From Saprospiraceae bacterium (lineage in GTDB: Bacteria > Bacteroidota > Bacteroidia > Chitinophagales > Saprospiraceae), in the NCBI GenBank assembly GCA_020630045.1, contig JAHDCE010000021.1, forward strand, positions 1 to 16,174: DNA of 16,174 nt, given 5' to 3'. The notes beneath the pieces are model-generated. The model had not been told where the DNA came from. It was given only the letters and a program-made list of their open reading frames with translations, and did no database searches. Made by a program: the position numbers and the translations under genes. Below are positions 7,766-15,424 of the stretch, piece after piece. Position 1 is the first letter of the stretch. Every line of letters begins with the position of its first letter.

Positions 7766-7788
7766 ACCGTGATAATTCTGTGATATTT
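7766..7788 (+). repeat. Inverted-repeat element, copy B (predicted OmpR-type operator of the response-regulator operon)
   Basis: The plus strand reads ACCGTGATAA then TTCTGTGATATTT. It contains the direct repeat GTGATA at 69-74 and 80-85 of the 7700s, an 11-bp period, which is the spacing typical of OmpR/PhoB-family binding boxes. It ends 6 bp before the -7 box at 7795, so it covers the -33 position. It is the inverted partner of 7589-7611. Confidence 0.6.
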
Positions 7789-7794
7789 ATCCCA

Positions 7795-7802
7795 CAACTT
7801 TG
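7795..7802 (+). promoter_or_regulatory. Predicted -7 box of the OmpR-type operon
   Basis: CAACTTTG matches TAnnTTTG at five of the six fixed positions (C instead of the first T). It lies 23 bases before the ATG at 7826, and the -33 region is occupied by element copy B rather than a TTG. Confidence 0.4.
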
Positions 7803-7825
7803 TAATTAAGATTAATTCCGACCAT

Positions 7826-8527
7826 ATGAAAAAAGTACTTATAGTAGAAGATGACATCAATATTGTCGATTTGCTTGAAATTCATCTTAAAGATTTGAAT
7901 TGCGACTTGACCAAATGCCATGATGGATTGTCAGGGATGTCCGCTATATATGAGAACAAATACGACCTCATCATTCTCGATTTGATGCTACCGGGAATGG
8001 ACGGCTTGGAGATTTGTCGAAAGACAAGAGCCCGTGATATTCACACCCCGGTATTAATGCTCACCGCCAAATCCGAGGAGATTGATAAGGTCCTAGGGTT
8101 GGAAACCGGAGCGGACGATTATCTGACCAAGCCTTTTAGTGTCCGGGAATTCATCGCTCGTGTAAAAGCCATATTCAGACGGACGGATATGAACCGCCAA
8201 CCGGAAGCGAATCCAAGTAAAGGGATTTTCCGACACAAGGAATTGACTTTGGATATTGATAAGCGAAAGGTCACATTCGCCGGAAGGCGGATAGAATTGT
8301 CTCCGAAGGAGTTCGATTTATTGGCGCTCTTAGGTACGAATCCAGGCAAAAGCTACAGTCGTCAACAAATATTAAATATGGTATGGGGATATGAGTTCGA
8401 AGGATTCGAGCATACCGTCAATTCCCATATCAACCGCTTACGCGGAAAAATAGAACCGGACCTTTCCAATCCCCAATACATATTAACGACCTGGGGCGTG
8501 GGTTATAGATTCAATGAGGAGTTGTAA
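7826..8527 (+). CDS. OmpR/PhoB-family response regulator
   Basis: The protein has 233 residues, full length for the family. The receiver domain (1-120) has the acidic pair Asp9/Asp10, phospho-acceptor Asp52 in IILDLMLPGMDG, Thr80 in LMLTAKSE and Lys102 in YLTKPFS. A winged-helix Trans_reg_C domain follows (~130-231), with RRIELSPKEFDLLALL, the recognition region EHTVNSHINRLRGKI and the C-terminal hairpin ILTTWGVGYRF. All key residues are present, so it should be a phosphorylation-controlled, DNA-binding regulator. Its cognate kinase is immediately downstream. An 11-bp-spaced direct repeat stands just upstream of its own promoter and again before the divergent lipoprotein gene, suggesting autoregulation and control of that gene (inference). 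The signal sensed is unknown. Confidence 0.92.
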   Translation: MKKVLIVEDDINIVDLLEIHLKDLNCDLTKCHDGLSGMSAIYENKYDLIILDLMLPGMDGLEICRKTRARDIHTPVLMLTAKSEEIDKVLGLETGADDYLTKPFSVREFIARVKAIFRRTDMNRQPEANPSKGIFRHKELTLDIDKRKVTFAGRRIELSPKEFDLLALLGTNPGKSYSRQQILNMVWGYEFEGFEHTVNSHINRLRGKIEPDLSNPQYILTTWGVGYRFNEEL

Positions 8528-8557
8528 AAATTGTCTTTCAAGTTTAAAACAAATACT

Positions 8558-10024
8558 ATGTTTTCGGATTATTCAAATCGATTATATTGGAAAATTGCCT
8601 TAACGCTTATTTCAATATTAGTTATTCTGGGTGTAGGTTATATGTTTATCGCTTCCTATACTTCTAATAAATATTTCCAGGAGGTCAACCAGCGTTTGTA
8701 CGGGGGCATCGCAGAGCATCTGGTCAAGGAAACCAAGCCCTTGGTCAACGGTGTGCCGGACACGACGGCCACGCACGACATCATGCATTCGATGATGGTC
8801 ATCAATCCGAGCGCGGAAGTTTATTTATTGAATCCGGAAGGAAAAATCATCGACTATGTCGTCCCCTATAAAACGGTAAGGCGGGAGCGGGTGAATCTAG
8901 AACCTATCCAACAATTCATCAAGGACAAAGGGCAATGTTTTGTGATGGGAGACGACCCTAAAAACCCGGATGAAACGAAAGTATTTTCAGCAGCCCCCAT
9001 TTATGAAAATGAAAAACTGACCGGCTACGCTTATATCATATTGGCGAGTGAAGAACAAACGGAGGTCGCCTCCTCCCTATTCAGTAGTTTTATCATGAGA
9101 AACGGGTTGTTTATGTTTTTGCTCGCTCTAATCGGTAGTTTGATATTGGGTATGATTGCCGTTTGGTATATCACTAGGAGTTTACGACGAATCACAAGTA
9201 CGGTGCGCCGATTTAAAGAGGGTGATTTATCGGCCCGAGTACCACAAAATGAAAAGGGCGACTTGGTCATGCTCGCCGATACTTACAACGAAATGGCGGA
9301 TCGGATTGAATCCAATATTGAAGAGATAAAAGGTGTAGAAAGATTCCGTCGTGAATTAATCGCCAATGTATCGCATGACCTCCGGACACCACTCGCCATC
9401 ATGCAGGGTTATATCGAAACCATGTTGATGAAAAAAGACAACATGACTCCCATTGATTTGGACAAATACTTGAATATTGTTTTCGACAGTTCAAAAAAGC
9501 TGTCATTAATGGTGACGCAATTATTTGAATATTCAAAACTGGAGGCCAACGAAATCAAACCTGAAAAAGAGAAGTTTTTTGTTTCTGAATTGGCTCAGGA
9601 TACCGCCATGAGGTACCAAATATTAGCAGAGAAAAAGAACATTGATTTGAAACTCGATGCCGAACCCGGATTACCAATGGTATTCGCGGATATCTCTCTG
9701 GTAGAACGGGTCATTCAAAACTTATTGGACAATGCGTTGAAGTTCACGCCTGAAAATGGAGAAATAAAGCTCGTTCTTAAACATGCCGATAAAGGTGTTG
9801 AAATCCGAATAGAAGATTCCGGCCCGGGTATTCCAATGGATGAACAACTCCATATCTTTGAGCGATATACGCAAACTGCTGTGGGCAGGAAGAAAAAATC
9901 AGGTGCCGGTCTCGGTCTGGCTATCGCTAAAAAGATACTAGAAATCCATAATTCGACCATTAAAGTTACTAGTCAGTTGAATCAAGGGACGGCGTTTCAC
10001 TTTCAGTTGGCGGGGGTGGAGTGA
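8558..10024 (+). CDS. Membrane sensor histidine kinase, partner of the OmpR-type regulator
   Basis: The protein has 488 residues from the ATG at 8558, 30 bp after the regulator's stop. An in-frame TTG at 8531 would add nine residues and leave a 3-bp gap; the ATG is preferred because the added residues are not conserved-looking. Order: TM1 (~10-33), an extracytoplasmic sensor region (~35-178; VYLLNPEGKIIDY and VFSAAPIYENEKLTGYAYI suggest a PAS-like/Cache fold), TM2 (~183-205), HAMP (~205-258), HisKA with ANVSHDLRTPLA (phospho-His273), and HATPase_c with the N box NLLDNALKFTP (388-398), DSGPGIP (420-426) and GAGLGLAIAKK (449-459). It is a complete, orthodox class I kinase acting at the inner membrane. 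The gene converges on the T9SS protein gene, and the 34-base gap between them holds no obvious terminator. Confidence 0.92.
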   Translation: MFSDYSNRLYWKIALTLISILVILGVGYMFIASYTSNKYFQEVNQRLYGGIAEHLVKETKPLVNGVPDTTATHDIMHSMMVINPSAEVYLLNPEGKIIDYVVPYKTVRRERVNLEPIQQFIKDKGQCFVMGDDPKNPDETKVFSAAPIYENEKLTGYAYIILASEEQTEVASSLFSSFIMRNGLFMFLLALIGSLILGMIAVWYITRSLRRITSTVRRFKEGDLSARVPQNEKGDLVMLADTYNEMADRIESNIEEIKGVERFRRELIANVSHDLRTPLAIMQGYIETMLMKKDNMTPIDLDKYLNIVFDSSKKLSLMVTQLFEYSKLEANEIKPEKEKFFVSELAQDTAMRYQILAEKKNIDLKLDAEPGLPMVFADISLVERVIQNLLDNALKFTPENGEIKLVLKHADKGVEIRIEDSGPGIPMDEQLHIFERYTQTAVGRKKKSGAGLGLAIAKKILEIHNSTIKVTSQLNQGTAFHFQLAGVE

Positions 10025-10058
10025 TGAAAGTGAAAAGTGAAAATTTGATAGTGGAGAA

Positions 10059-10892
10059 TTAATTTCTTATTATTTTTTGGTGATACTCTTTGTCTCCTAT
10101 TTCAATACTAATGAAATAACATCCGGCAGGATAGGGCATTAAATTCACTAATGATTTAGGGTTGTTTATTTGTTTTAATTCATTTCCATAAATATCAAAT
10201 ATTACAATTTTTGCAACTTGAATTTCATCGGGCCACCGTACAATTCCATGAGTGGGATTCGGGAATAATGCTATTGGATTCATTTCATTCAAATGTTCTA
10301 CAGGAGTGGAGACACAAGCTGTTGTTGGCTCTTTACCAAGCATCATAGCATCTTGAAAAAAATCGAATTCAGAAGGAAAGTTATCTACGCAAGCATACTC
10401 AATATTAAATGTATAAAACAAAGACAGAAAGGAATGCTCTCCTCCATTTCTAATGCTCAGAGAATCAAGGGCATCTCCTAGGTCAGAGAGATAAATCGTA
10501 TCTACTATAGGAAGATCAGAAACATCAACATAACTCAAAGAATAATTACTCCCTAAGAACAAATAAGTCAAATGCTGTAGCCCTAACCCCTCCACCCTGT
10601 CAAGGGCGTCCAAATGGGTAGCATTCAACCATTCCAAATTGGGAAACCCTGACAAGTCATTCAAACTCGCAATATGGAATTCATTGGACAAATCATCTAT
10701 TTCTAAGCTCGTGACCTGCTCGGCTTCCTCTATTGATATTTCATTATCTCCATCAAGGTCTACCCCTGATTTTTGTAACAAATATGATTTTAATTCATCA
10801 TCTTGAAACACCAAATTTTGAGCATATAAAAACAAGGGACTGGTGACCACTAAAAAAAGAACAATACTATTTTTAAAGGTAGGATATTTCAT
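10059..10892 (-). CDS. T9SS-secreted protein with EF-hand-like motif and LRR-like region
   Basis: The protein has 277 residues. The signal peptide covers about 1-24 (LVVTSPLFLYAQ). A calcium-loop motif DLDGDNEISIEEAE (45-58) resembles an EF-hand/dockerin loop. Residues ~62-150 have leucine-rich, LRR-like spacing (LEIDDLS, LNDLSGFPNLEWLNATHL, LTYLFLGSNYSLSYVDVSDL). Cysteines occur at ~168 and ~193. The C-terminus (~205-277) is a type A T9SS sorting domain: PIALFPNPTHGIV, IVIFDIYGNEL, YPAGCYFISIEIG, ending KIIRN. The protein is therefore predicted to leave the cell through the type IX system. It begins 12 bp after the AraC-type regulator gene on the same strand, so co-transcription is likely. 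The target or ligand is unknown. Confidence 0.85.
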   Translation of the reverse strand: MKYPTFKNSIVLFLVVTSPLFLYAQNLVFQDDELKSYLLQKSGVDLDGDNEISIEEAEQVTSLEIDDLSNEFHIASLNDLSGFPNLEWLNATHLDALDRVEGLGLQHLTYLFLGSNYSLSYVDVSDLPIVDTIYLSDLGDALDSLSIRNGGEHSFLSLFYTFNIEYACVDNFPSEFDFFQDAMMLGKEPTTACVSTPVEHLNEMNPIALFPNPTHGIVRWPDEIQVAKIVIFDIYGNELKQINNPKSLVNLMPYPAGCYFISIEIGDKEYHQKIIRN

Positions 10893-10904
10893 TTCGTATC
10901 GGAT

Positions 10905-11744
10905 TTAATTTCCTTTTAATTCCTGCTTCAATTCCTTGGGAAATTTTCCCGTTTTACGTTGGATAAAATTGGAAAAAGAAGATTGTGAATCGAATCCGAG
11001 GGCGAAACCGATTTCTTTTAATGAAATATCTCCACCGGATACCATTAGTCTTTTGGCTTCCAATAAAATTCGATCATGAATAACAAGTAATGCGGTTCTA
11101 CCCAAATGTTTTTTGGTGAGTGCATTCAGTTTTTTGCCTCCGATGTTAAGTGCGGACAAATAATCGTCCACCTTTCTCCAAGTATTGAATTGTTGTTCTA
11201 CCAGTTGTAGAAAATCAAATAATAAAGGATGAATATTTTCTTCTTGTTCGGTCGCTTCGAATAATTTTAATAATAAGACCTTGAGATATGCTGCCGCAAT
11301 TTCATGATTGAATTCCGTTTTACCACGTGCCAATTCTAATTCAATTTTATCCGTTAAATCCATCGCTTCTCGGAATTGGATAAAATTGATATTAAACTGG
11401 GAATGATAGAGGTAATTCCAAGGCAACATTTTATTCACTACAAAGTGATTGGTAAACTGTATGAGTTTACCATTGGCGGAAGCCGCCCTTTTCATTAAAT
11501 GAACTTGCCCCGGACAAACTAAATAAATTTCATGGGACTTGATTTCGTATTCTTCAAAATCTATGATTTGGCTTCCTCCTCCGGTTTCAAAAAACATCAA
11601 CTCAAAATAGGTGTGTCGATGTATCTTGCTAAAGTCATAGGGATTGACATAATCAACCGGCTCCACCACGATGTCCGTGGATTGATCCAAAAGTTGATGA
11701 GTTGGAATGATTTGTCCCATTTTGTATGAAGGTGACTTCGCCAT
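10905..11744 (-). CDS. AraC-family transcriptional regulator
   Basis: The protein has 279 residues. The N-terminal cupin-type sensing domain shows HRHTYFELMFFETGGG (42-57) and VCPGQVHLM (76-84). The C-terminal AraC DNA-binding domain (~193-275) has two helix-turn-helix parts, including ISLKEIGFALGFDSQSSFSN and FIQRKTGKFPKELKQEL (240-276). It is cytosolic. The ligand and target genes are unknown; the T9SS gene directly downstream is a natural candidate partner. A -7-like CAACTTTG (minus strand, 11756-11749) sits only 5 bases before this ATG, so the true start may be the second Met at 11720 (residue 9), which would give a normal leader. Confidence 0.88.
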   Translation of the reverse strand: MAKSPSYKMGQIIPTHQLLDQSTDIVVEPVDYVNPYDFSKIHRHTYFELMFFETGGGSQIIDFEEYEIKSHEIYLVCPGQVHLMKRAASANGKLIQFTNHFVVNKMLPWNYLYHSQFNINFIQFREAMDLTDKIELELARGKTEFNHEIAAAYLKVLLLKLFEATEQEENIHPLLFDFLQLVEQQFNTWRKVDDYLSALNIGGKKLNALTKKHLGRTALLVIHDRILLEAKRLMVSGGDISLKEIGFALGFDSQSSFSNFIQRKTGKFPKELKQELKGN

Positions 11745-11845
11745 ATTTCAAAGTTGTCATGAAAAATGGTTGAAGTAAATAACGAAAAGTTCTAAATCCT
11801 TTTCAATTTAGGTCAAAAACACCTTCTTGTAAAGTGAGAGAACGA

Positions 11846-12592
11846 CTATTTGCCTCCTAAAGCCCGCCAGCTAAATCCAAGTGCGAGATAATTCATCCGA
11901 TAGTTCAACCCGGTTCCTAGGGAGAAATCGAGTTGGAAATTGGGATTGACCAAATAAGTGAAGCCGGTATCAAAGCTCGCTTCCCATTGGTCGAAATCGA
12001 CCCAAGTGCCATAGGGTTCTATATAAATAGTCGTTTTGGAATTGACGCCTATTCCTAGGGCGCATGTGTATAATAAATTGCCACTTCCCTCTCCGAAATA
12101 GCTATATCCCAAATTATAGCCCAATCCCAATTTATCCGTCAAGGAATGAGATACCGAAAGTCTATTGATGGTTCCGTAATTATCGCTTCTCACCTCGCCT
12201 GATCCAGATGGTACTGACAAGTGGGACAATATAGCCATTTGGGTTTTGGCATCCGGCCCTCCGGCAATCCATATTTTAGTACCGATTTCGAGATTGCTGA
12301 TTCCCTTCCAGTTTTTATCCGCCGCCTCCCACATTTCAAAGTTACTGACCAATCGGAGCTCAATCCAATCCAATAAACCATATCTGAATAAAGTATTCGG
12401 TGCTACAATTTGGCGGAAAGAAACATCATTGCTTTCCGTAAATGACAACAATGTACCGGCTTCGATTTGGAATACGCCTTTGCCTACTGCGGTCGCTCCT
12501 TCCGTTTGATCGGGTCGGTCGGTAGCGATTTGAGCAAAAGATTGGCTAATAAAAAATAAGATGAAGACAATCGGAAGGAATATGCGTTTCAT
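11846..12592 (-). CDS. Outer-membrane beta-barrel protein, MetA-pathway/transporter-like
   Basis: The protein has 248 residues from the ATG at 12592. The N-terminus MKRIFLPIVFILFFISQSFA is a signal peptide, and the mature protein begins near QIATDRPDQTEG. ATDRPDQTE is the hallmark start of the Phenol_MetA_deg (PF13557) outer-membrane family. Alternating beta strands follow (FQIEAGTLLSF, IELRLVSNFEMW, GLGYNLGYSYFG, TTIYIEPYG), ending in LALGFSWRALGGK. The family name comes from phenol degradation, but most members have no proven substrate. A longer frame starts at 12649, but that lies upstream of the predicted promoter and would put 19 residues before the signal peptide. The gene is divergent from the NarL-type regulator and shares a 24-bp control element with it. 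Confidence 0.82.
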   Translation of the reverse strand: MKRIFLPIVFILFFISQSFAQIATDRPDQTEGATAVGKGVFQIEAGTLLSFTESNDVSFRQIVAPNTLFRYGLLDWIELRLVSNFEMWEAADKNWKGISNLEIGTKIWIAGGPDAKTQMAILSHLSVPSGSGEVRSDNYGTINRLSVSHSLTDKLGLGYNLGYSYFGEGSGNLLYTCALGIGVNSKTTIYIEPYGTWVDFDQWEASFDTGFTYLVNPNFQLDFSLGTGLNYRMNYLALGFSWRALGGK

Positions 12593-12609
12593 ATATTGGT
12601 CTTTTTTGG

Positions 12610-12617
12610 CAAAGATA
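12610..12617 (-). promoter_or_regulatory. -7 promoter box of the MetA-like outer-membrane protein gene
   Basis: Minus-strand TATCTTTG is an exact TAnnTTTG match, 18 bases before the ATG at 12592. This fixes that start over the longer frame from 12649. The shared 24-bp element begins 22 bp upstream. Confidence 0.6.
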
Positions 12618-12639
12618 TACTTCCGGGGGAAATTCTTGT

Positions 12640-12663
12640 ATAAAACCACTACTTGTAGTAGTA
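12640..12663 (+). promoter_or_regulatory. 24-bp shared element, site 1 (predicted operator)
   Basis: ATAAAACCACTAC-TTG-TAGTAGTA: 21 of 24 bases are identical to site 2 at 15425-15448, differing only in the central three. It contains an imperfect dyad ACTAC-N5-GTAGT. It stands between divergent promoters, 22 bp from the leftward -7 box and 21 bp from the rightward one, so it occupies the -33 region of both. Confidence 0.6.
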
Positions 12664-12684
12664 TGACCTTTCATTGATATTCAC

Positions 12685-12692
12685 GAAATTTG
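12685..12692 (+). promoter_or_regulatory. Weak -7 box of the NarL-type regulator gene
   Basis: GAAATTTG differs from TAnnTTTG only at the first position. It lies 27 bases before the TTG start at 12720. No -33 TTG is present; the 24-bp element sits there instead. Confidence 0.4.
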
Positions 12693-12719
12693 TAAAGGTC
12701 GAATCTTCAATTTTTATAA

Positions 12720-13358
12720 TTGACAACAAAAACACAAATATTAATCGCGGATGATCATGAGGTCATCATCTCCGGCATGGAATCCATGCTCGGTGATGTT
12801 GAATGGATAAACGTCAAACGGAGTGTCTCCAGTCCGGAAGATTTAATACCGGCCATCGGTCTTACATCTCCTGATGTTTTGATATTGGATGTGAATATGA
12901 TGGGAAAAAACACCCTTGATATCGTTCCGGATATCAAAAACCAGTTTCCTGAATTGAAAATCATCAACTTCACTTCTTATGATTTACCGGCTATTCGGAA
13001 AGAAGCGAAATCGGTTGGCGTTGATGCTTTTCTATTAAAGAACTGCTCTAAGGATAAATTGGCCTCTACCATATTCAATATTTTAACCGGGGAACACAAA
13101 GAAAAAATATTGCCATTGATATCCGCTTCCGAGTTGGATCGTCTTCAAGACACTTTTGAAATCACACAATCGTTATCCGAACGCGAACTCGAAATACTGA
13201 AGCTCGTCGCCTTGGGAAATACAAGTCAAAAAATCGCGAATCAACTCAATTTGAGTAAACATACCATTCAATGGCATAGAAAAAATATCATTCAAAAATT
13301 GAATTTGAAATCGGCCGCCGAAATGATACGGTTCGCCCATCAACACAACATCGTTTAA
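12720..13358 (+). CDS. NarL/LuxR-family response regulator
   Basis: The protein has 212 residues, full length. The start is TTG: no in-frame ATG occurs before Met20, which would remove the essential first strand and the acidic pair (LIADDHEV, Asp11/Asp12). The receiver has phospho-acceptor Asp57 in VLILDVNMMG, Thr85 in INFTSYD and Lys107 in AFLLKN. The C-terminal GerE/LuxR helix-turn-helix is clear (~150-205): LSERELEILKLVALGNTSQK, then IANQLNLSKHTIQWHRKNII. Its likely kinase is the convergent 7TMR-DISM protein 66 bp downstream, a HisKA_3 type that normally pairs with this regulator class. The 24-bp element upstream of this gene and upstream of the kinase is a candidate self-binding site (inference). 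Confidence 0.9.
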   Translation: MTTKTQILIADDHEVIISGMESMLGDVEWINVKRSVSSPEDLIPAIGLTSPDVLILDVNMMGKNTLDIVPDIKNQFPELKIINFTSYDLPAIRKEAKSVGVDAFLLKNCSKDKLASTIFNILTGEHKEKILPLISASELDRLQDTFEITQSLSERELEILKLVALGNTSQKIANQLNLSKHTIQWHRKNIIQKLNLKSAAEMIRFAHQHNIV

Positions 13359-13400
13359 TCCTTCTAAATATATATCCAAAAAACATAAACCCGAATTCTG

Positions 13401-13431
13401 TCTCCGACCTCGGAGATGGAATTTTTATTTT
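13401..13431 (+). terminator. Rho-independent terminator of the NarL-type regulator gene
   Basis: TCTCCGA (13401-13407) and TCGGAGA (13410-13416) form a strong GC stem (six pairs around ACCT), followed four bases later by ATTTTTATTTT. It lies 43 bases past the regulator's stop, between the two convergent genes. Confidence 0.75.
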
Positions 13432-15317
13432 CCGTCAAATGCGATGATGTGTGTTTTTCCGCCTTCCGGCGAATCTTCATATTGAAATAATCCGTTCATA
13501 ATTTCCAGCCTTGAACGGATATTTTTCAAACCGCTACCATTCAACATTCCTCTATCAAAATCATAGGATTGACCATTGTCAAAATAAAATAAAAAAACTT
13601 GATTACCCATTTTTTTTATTTCAATACTCACCTTATTTGATTGGGTATATTTGATGGTATTATTCAGTAATTCGGAAACGATATGATAGAGATGTTTTTC
13701 TTGATTTTTTGACAATGTAATCCCGGTTTCAAAATCAATATTAAAATCTATTTCATCATGCACCAATTCCAGATTGAATATCAATTCATCCAAGGCTTTT
13801 TCCAAGCCCAAATCTTGTAAGACGGTCGGATTCAAGGCATGGGAAAAATGACGGACATCTTCTTTGACCCGATGGATTTCTTCCATGACCTCCGGCAATC
13901 CATCGCCGGATTTTTCGGCTATCATTTTTTCCATTCTACGATACAGTCCCAATAATCTTACGCCTAAACCGTCATGCAATTCTTGCGCTAACCGTTCCCG
14001 TTCCGCTTCTTGTCCCACTAGGAGATTACCTAAGGCTTCGTTCTTTTTTTCAGCTAGTTGTGTAGCTAATAATTGTCGCTCGGAAATGGACTTCTGATGT
14101 CTTCGGGAAATGACGACCAATAACACGATGACATGGGCGATCCATCCCATCGCAATGGGATAATGTATCGGAAAATCAATGCTTTGCCAGCCGAGCCACA
14201 GCACGAGTATATAAAACGCACTCAGAATATATACGAACTTGGACAAAAGAAAATACATCATGTCCGAACTCCTTTCCTGCCACCAATACCAAATGCAGGC
14301 TATCAATGTGGCGATGTGCGCCACATTGATGGATGCGACGATAAAAGTGCTCATCCAAAATGCGACCGAAACATCATAACTTGCCGGATATATCCTATAA
14401 TACCGCAGCACATACATCCCCATCATCAGGAGTAACGACAAGACTTGTGAATAACAAATTATCCGCAAAGTCCGTCCTAGGGCGGATTTCTTTTTTATTT
14501 TAAAAAAATACAATACCAATAATGGATAAACCAAATGGTGCAGGGTCCCGAAAAAAACGGTGGAAATCTGAGTAAATAAAACATGCGACGGCCACAAGTA
14601 TTGAAAGCCCATACCGGTAATGGATAAAAATAAAAATCCGAAACTCAAGGCATAACATCCATACCAAAACAAATACCGATTGCGTTCGAATAAAAAACTG
14701 AACAATGCCAAAAATCCGATAATGAACGACAGTCCTATGATCGAAATATTAATCGCTTGTCGTCGGTACAAAAATTGGAATAAAGAGCTATCGTCAAAGA
14801 GCCTTGGCACGTACATGATTTTCCCATAATTTTTGCCGACCATGGTATAAATCGAATATTCCCCTCCCGGGGGAATATCTATTTCATAGATAAAAAAAGG
14901 ATGTGGGAATTCGCGCCGCTCATAAGGATAATAATCCCCCATTGTCATGGAATGGGTGAGTAACGAATCTTGTTCATCCAAGGTATGGAAGACGATACGG
15001 TCATAGGTGTAATTATCCAAACACAAATATATCCTCCTAGGAGATTCAGAAGGGTTTTCGACTTTGAATTCAAACCAAAAATTGCCCGAACTCAAGGGCC
15101 AATTGATATTTTCCGCTCCTTGTTGTTCCCATTTATTTTTATCGATTTCCAATATTTCCGATAAGGTCAACCGGGCAGTTTTATCTTCATACAAACGGGA
15201 ATATGAAATGACTTTTTCTTGCACGGTCGGGGACGAAATCGACACTGGCTTATTCGCATACGAATCATACACGAACAGCATCAAAACGACTACCCCTATC
15301 CAACATAGCTTTTCCAT
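13425..15317 (-). CDS. 7TMR-DISM sensor histidine kinase (HisKA_3 type)
   Basis: The protein has 630 residues. A signal peptide or first hydrophobic segment (1-21) precedes an extracytoplasmic 7TMR-DISMED2-like beta domain (~38-172; WFEFKVENPSESPRRIYLCL and PFFIYEIDIPPGGEYSIY are typical). Seven membrane segments follow between ~188 and ~405, then a coiled linker (~406-440). The dimerisation/phosphotransfer helix has EAERERLAQELHDGLG with His448 (HisKA_3). The HATPase domain shows ELLNNTIKYTQ (549-559), DNGQSYD (580-586) and GSGLKNIRSRLE (594-605). It is an inner-membrane sensor, probably for an extracellular carbohydrate-like or other small ligand, as proposed for this class. It pairs with the convergent NarL-type regulator, and its own promoter region holds the second copy of the 24-bp element. 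Confidence 0.9.
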   Translation of the reverse strand: MEKLCWIGVVVLMLFVYDSYANKPVSISSPTVQEKVISYSRLYEDKTARLTLSEILEIDKNKWEQQGAENINWPLSSGNFWFEFKVENPSESPRRIYLCLDNYTYDRIVFHTLDEQDSLLTHSMTMGDYYPYERREFPHPFFIYEIDIPPGGEYSIYTMVGKNYGKIMYVPRLFDDSSLFQFLYRRQAINISIIGLSFIIGFLALFSFLFERNRYLFWYGCYALSFGFLFLSITGMGFQYLWPSHVLFTQISTVFFGTLHHLVYPLLVLYFFKIKKKSALGRTLRIICYSQVLSLLLMMGMYVLRYYRIYPASYDVSVAFWMSTFIVASINVAHIATLIACIWYWWQERSSDMMYFLLSKFVYILSAFYILVLWLGWQSIDFPIHYPIAMGWIAHVIVLLVVISRRHQKSISERQLLATQLAEKKNEALGNLLVGQEAERERLAQELHDGLGVRLLGLYRRMEKMIAEKSGDGLPEVMEEIHRVKEDVRHFSHALNPTVLQDLGLEKALDELIFNLELVHDEIDFNIDFETGITLSKNQEKHLYHIVSELLNNTIKYTQSNKVSIEIKKMGNQVFLFYFDNGQSYDFDRGMLNGSGLKNIRSRLEIMNGLFQYEDSPEGGKTHIIAFDGK

Positions 15318-15362
15318 AACATTCTCAAAATAGGATTTTTAGGTTTAAAAAATAAATAAATT

Positions 15363-15391
15363 GTTTACCCAACTTTGAACGTCGGGTAAAC
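15363..15391. repeat. 8-bp perfect inverted repeat at the kinase transcription start
   Basis: GTTTACCC (15363-15370) and GGGTAAAC (15384-15391) are perfect arms separated by 13 bases. They lie just downstream of the predicted leftward -7 box, so the element would cover the transcription start or form a hairpin in the kinase leader. Confidence 0.5.
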
Positions 15392-15392
15392 G

Positions 15393-15400
15393 CAAGTATA
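15393..15400 (-). promoter_or_regulatory. Probable -7 box of the 7TMR-DISM kinase gene
   Basis: Minus-strand TATACTTG has one mismatch to TAnnTTTG. It lies 24 bp from the edge of the 24-bp element at 15425, comparable to the 22 bp seen at site 1. The start codon is 75 bases further on. Confidence 0.35.
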
Positions 15401-15424
15401 AATATTATTTTTTTCCAGCCCCCC

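Larger units (their letters stand above)
7434..7825. other. 392-base divergent intergenic region, rich in regulatory structure
   Basis: No gene is supported here. The region holds a leftward promoter (7553-7560) with a leader of about 110 bases containing a hairpin, two inverted copies of a 23-base element (7589-7611 and 7766-7788), an A/T hairpin at 7667-7685, an inverted repeat at 7703-7741, and a rightward promoter at 7795-7802. Within the leftward leader a 10-codon open frame (MTSPPNHQTF, minus strand, from about 7532 to 7500) is present; nothing shows that it is translated. Confidence 0.7.

Noticed and set aside
8531..8557. TTG start for the OmpR-system kinase
   Set aside because: Possible, but the extra nine residues add no recognisable feature and an ATG follows 27 bases later, just before TM1.
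10025..10058. Tandem GTGAAA-like units after the kinase gene
   Set aside because: Only two to three imperfect short units; not distinguishable from chance.
11792..11811. CTAAAT/ATTTAG inverted repeat as terminator of the MetA-like gene
   Set aside because: The stem is six A/T-rich pairs with no clear U-tract, too weak to list as a terminator.
12593..12649. N-terminal extension of the MetA-like outer-membrane protein
   Set aside because: It lies upstream of the predicted -7 box at 12610-12617 and would bury the signal peptide.
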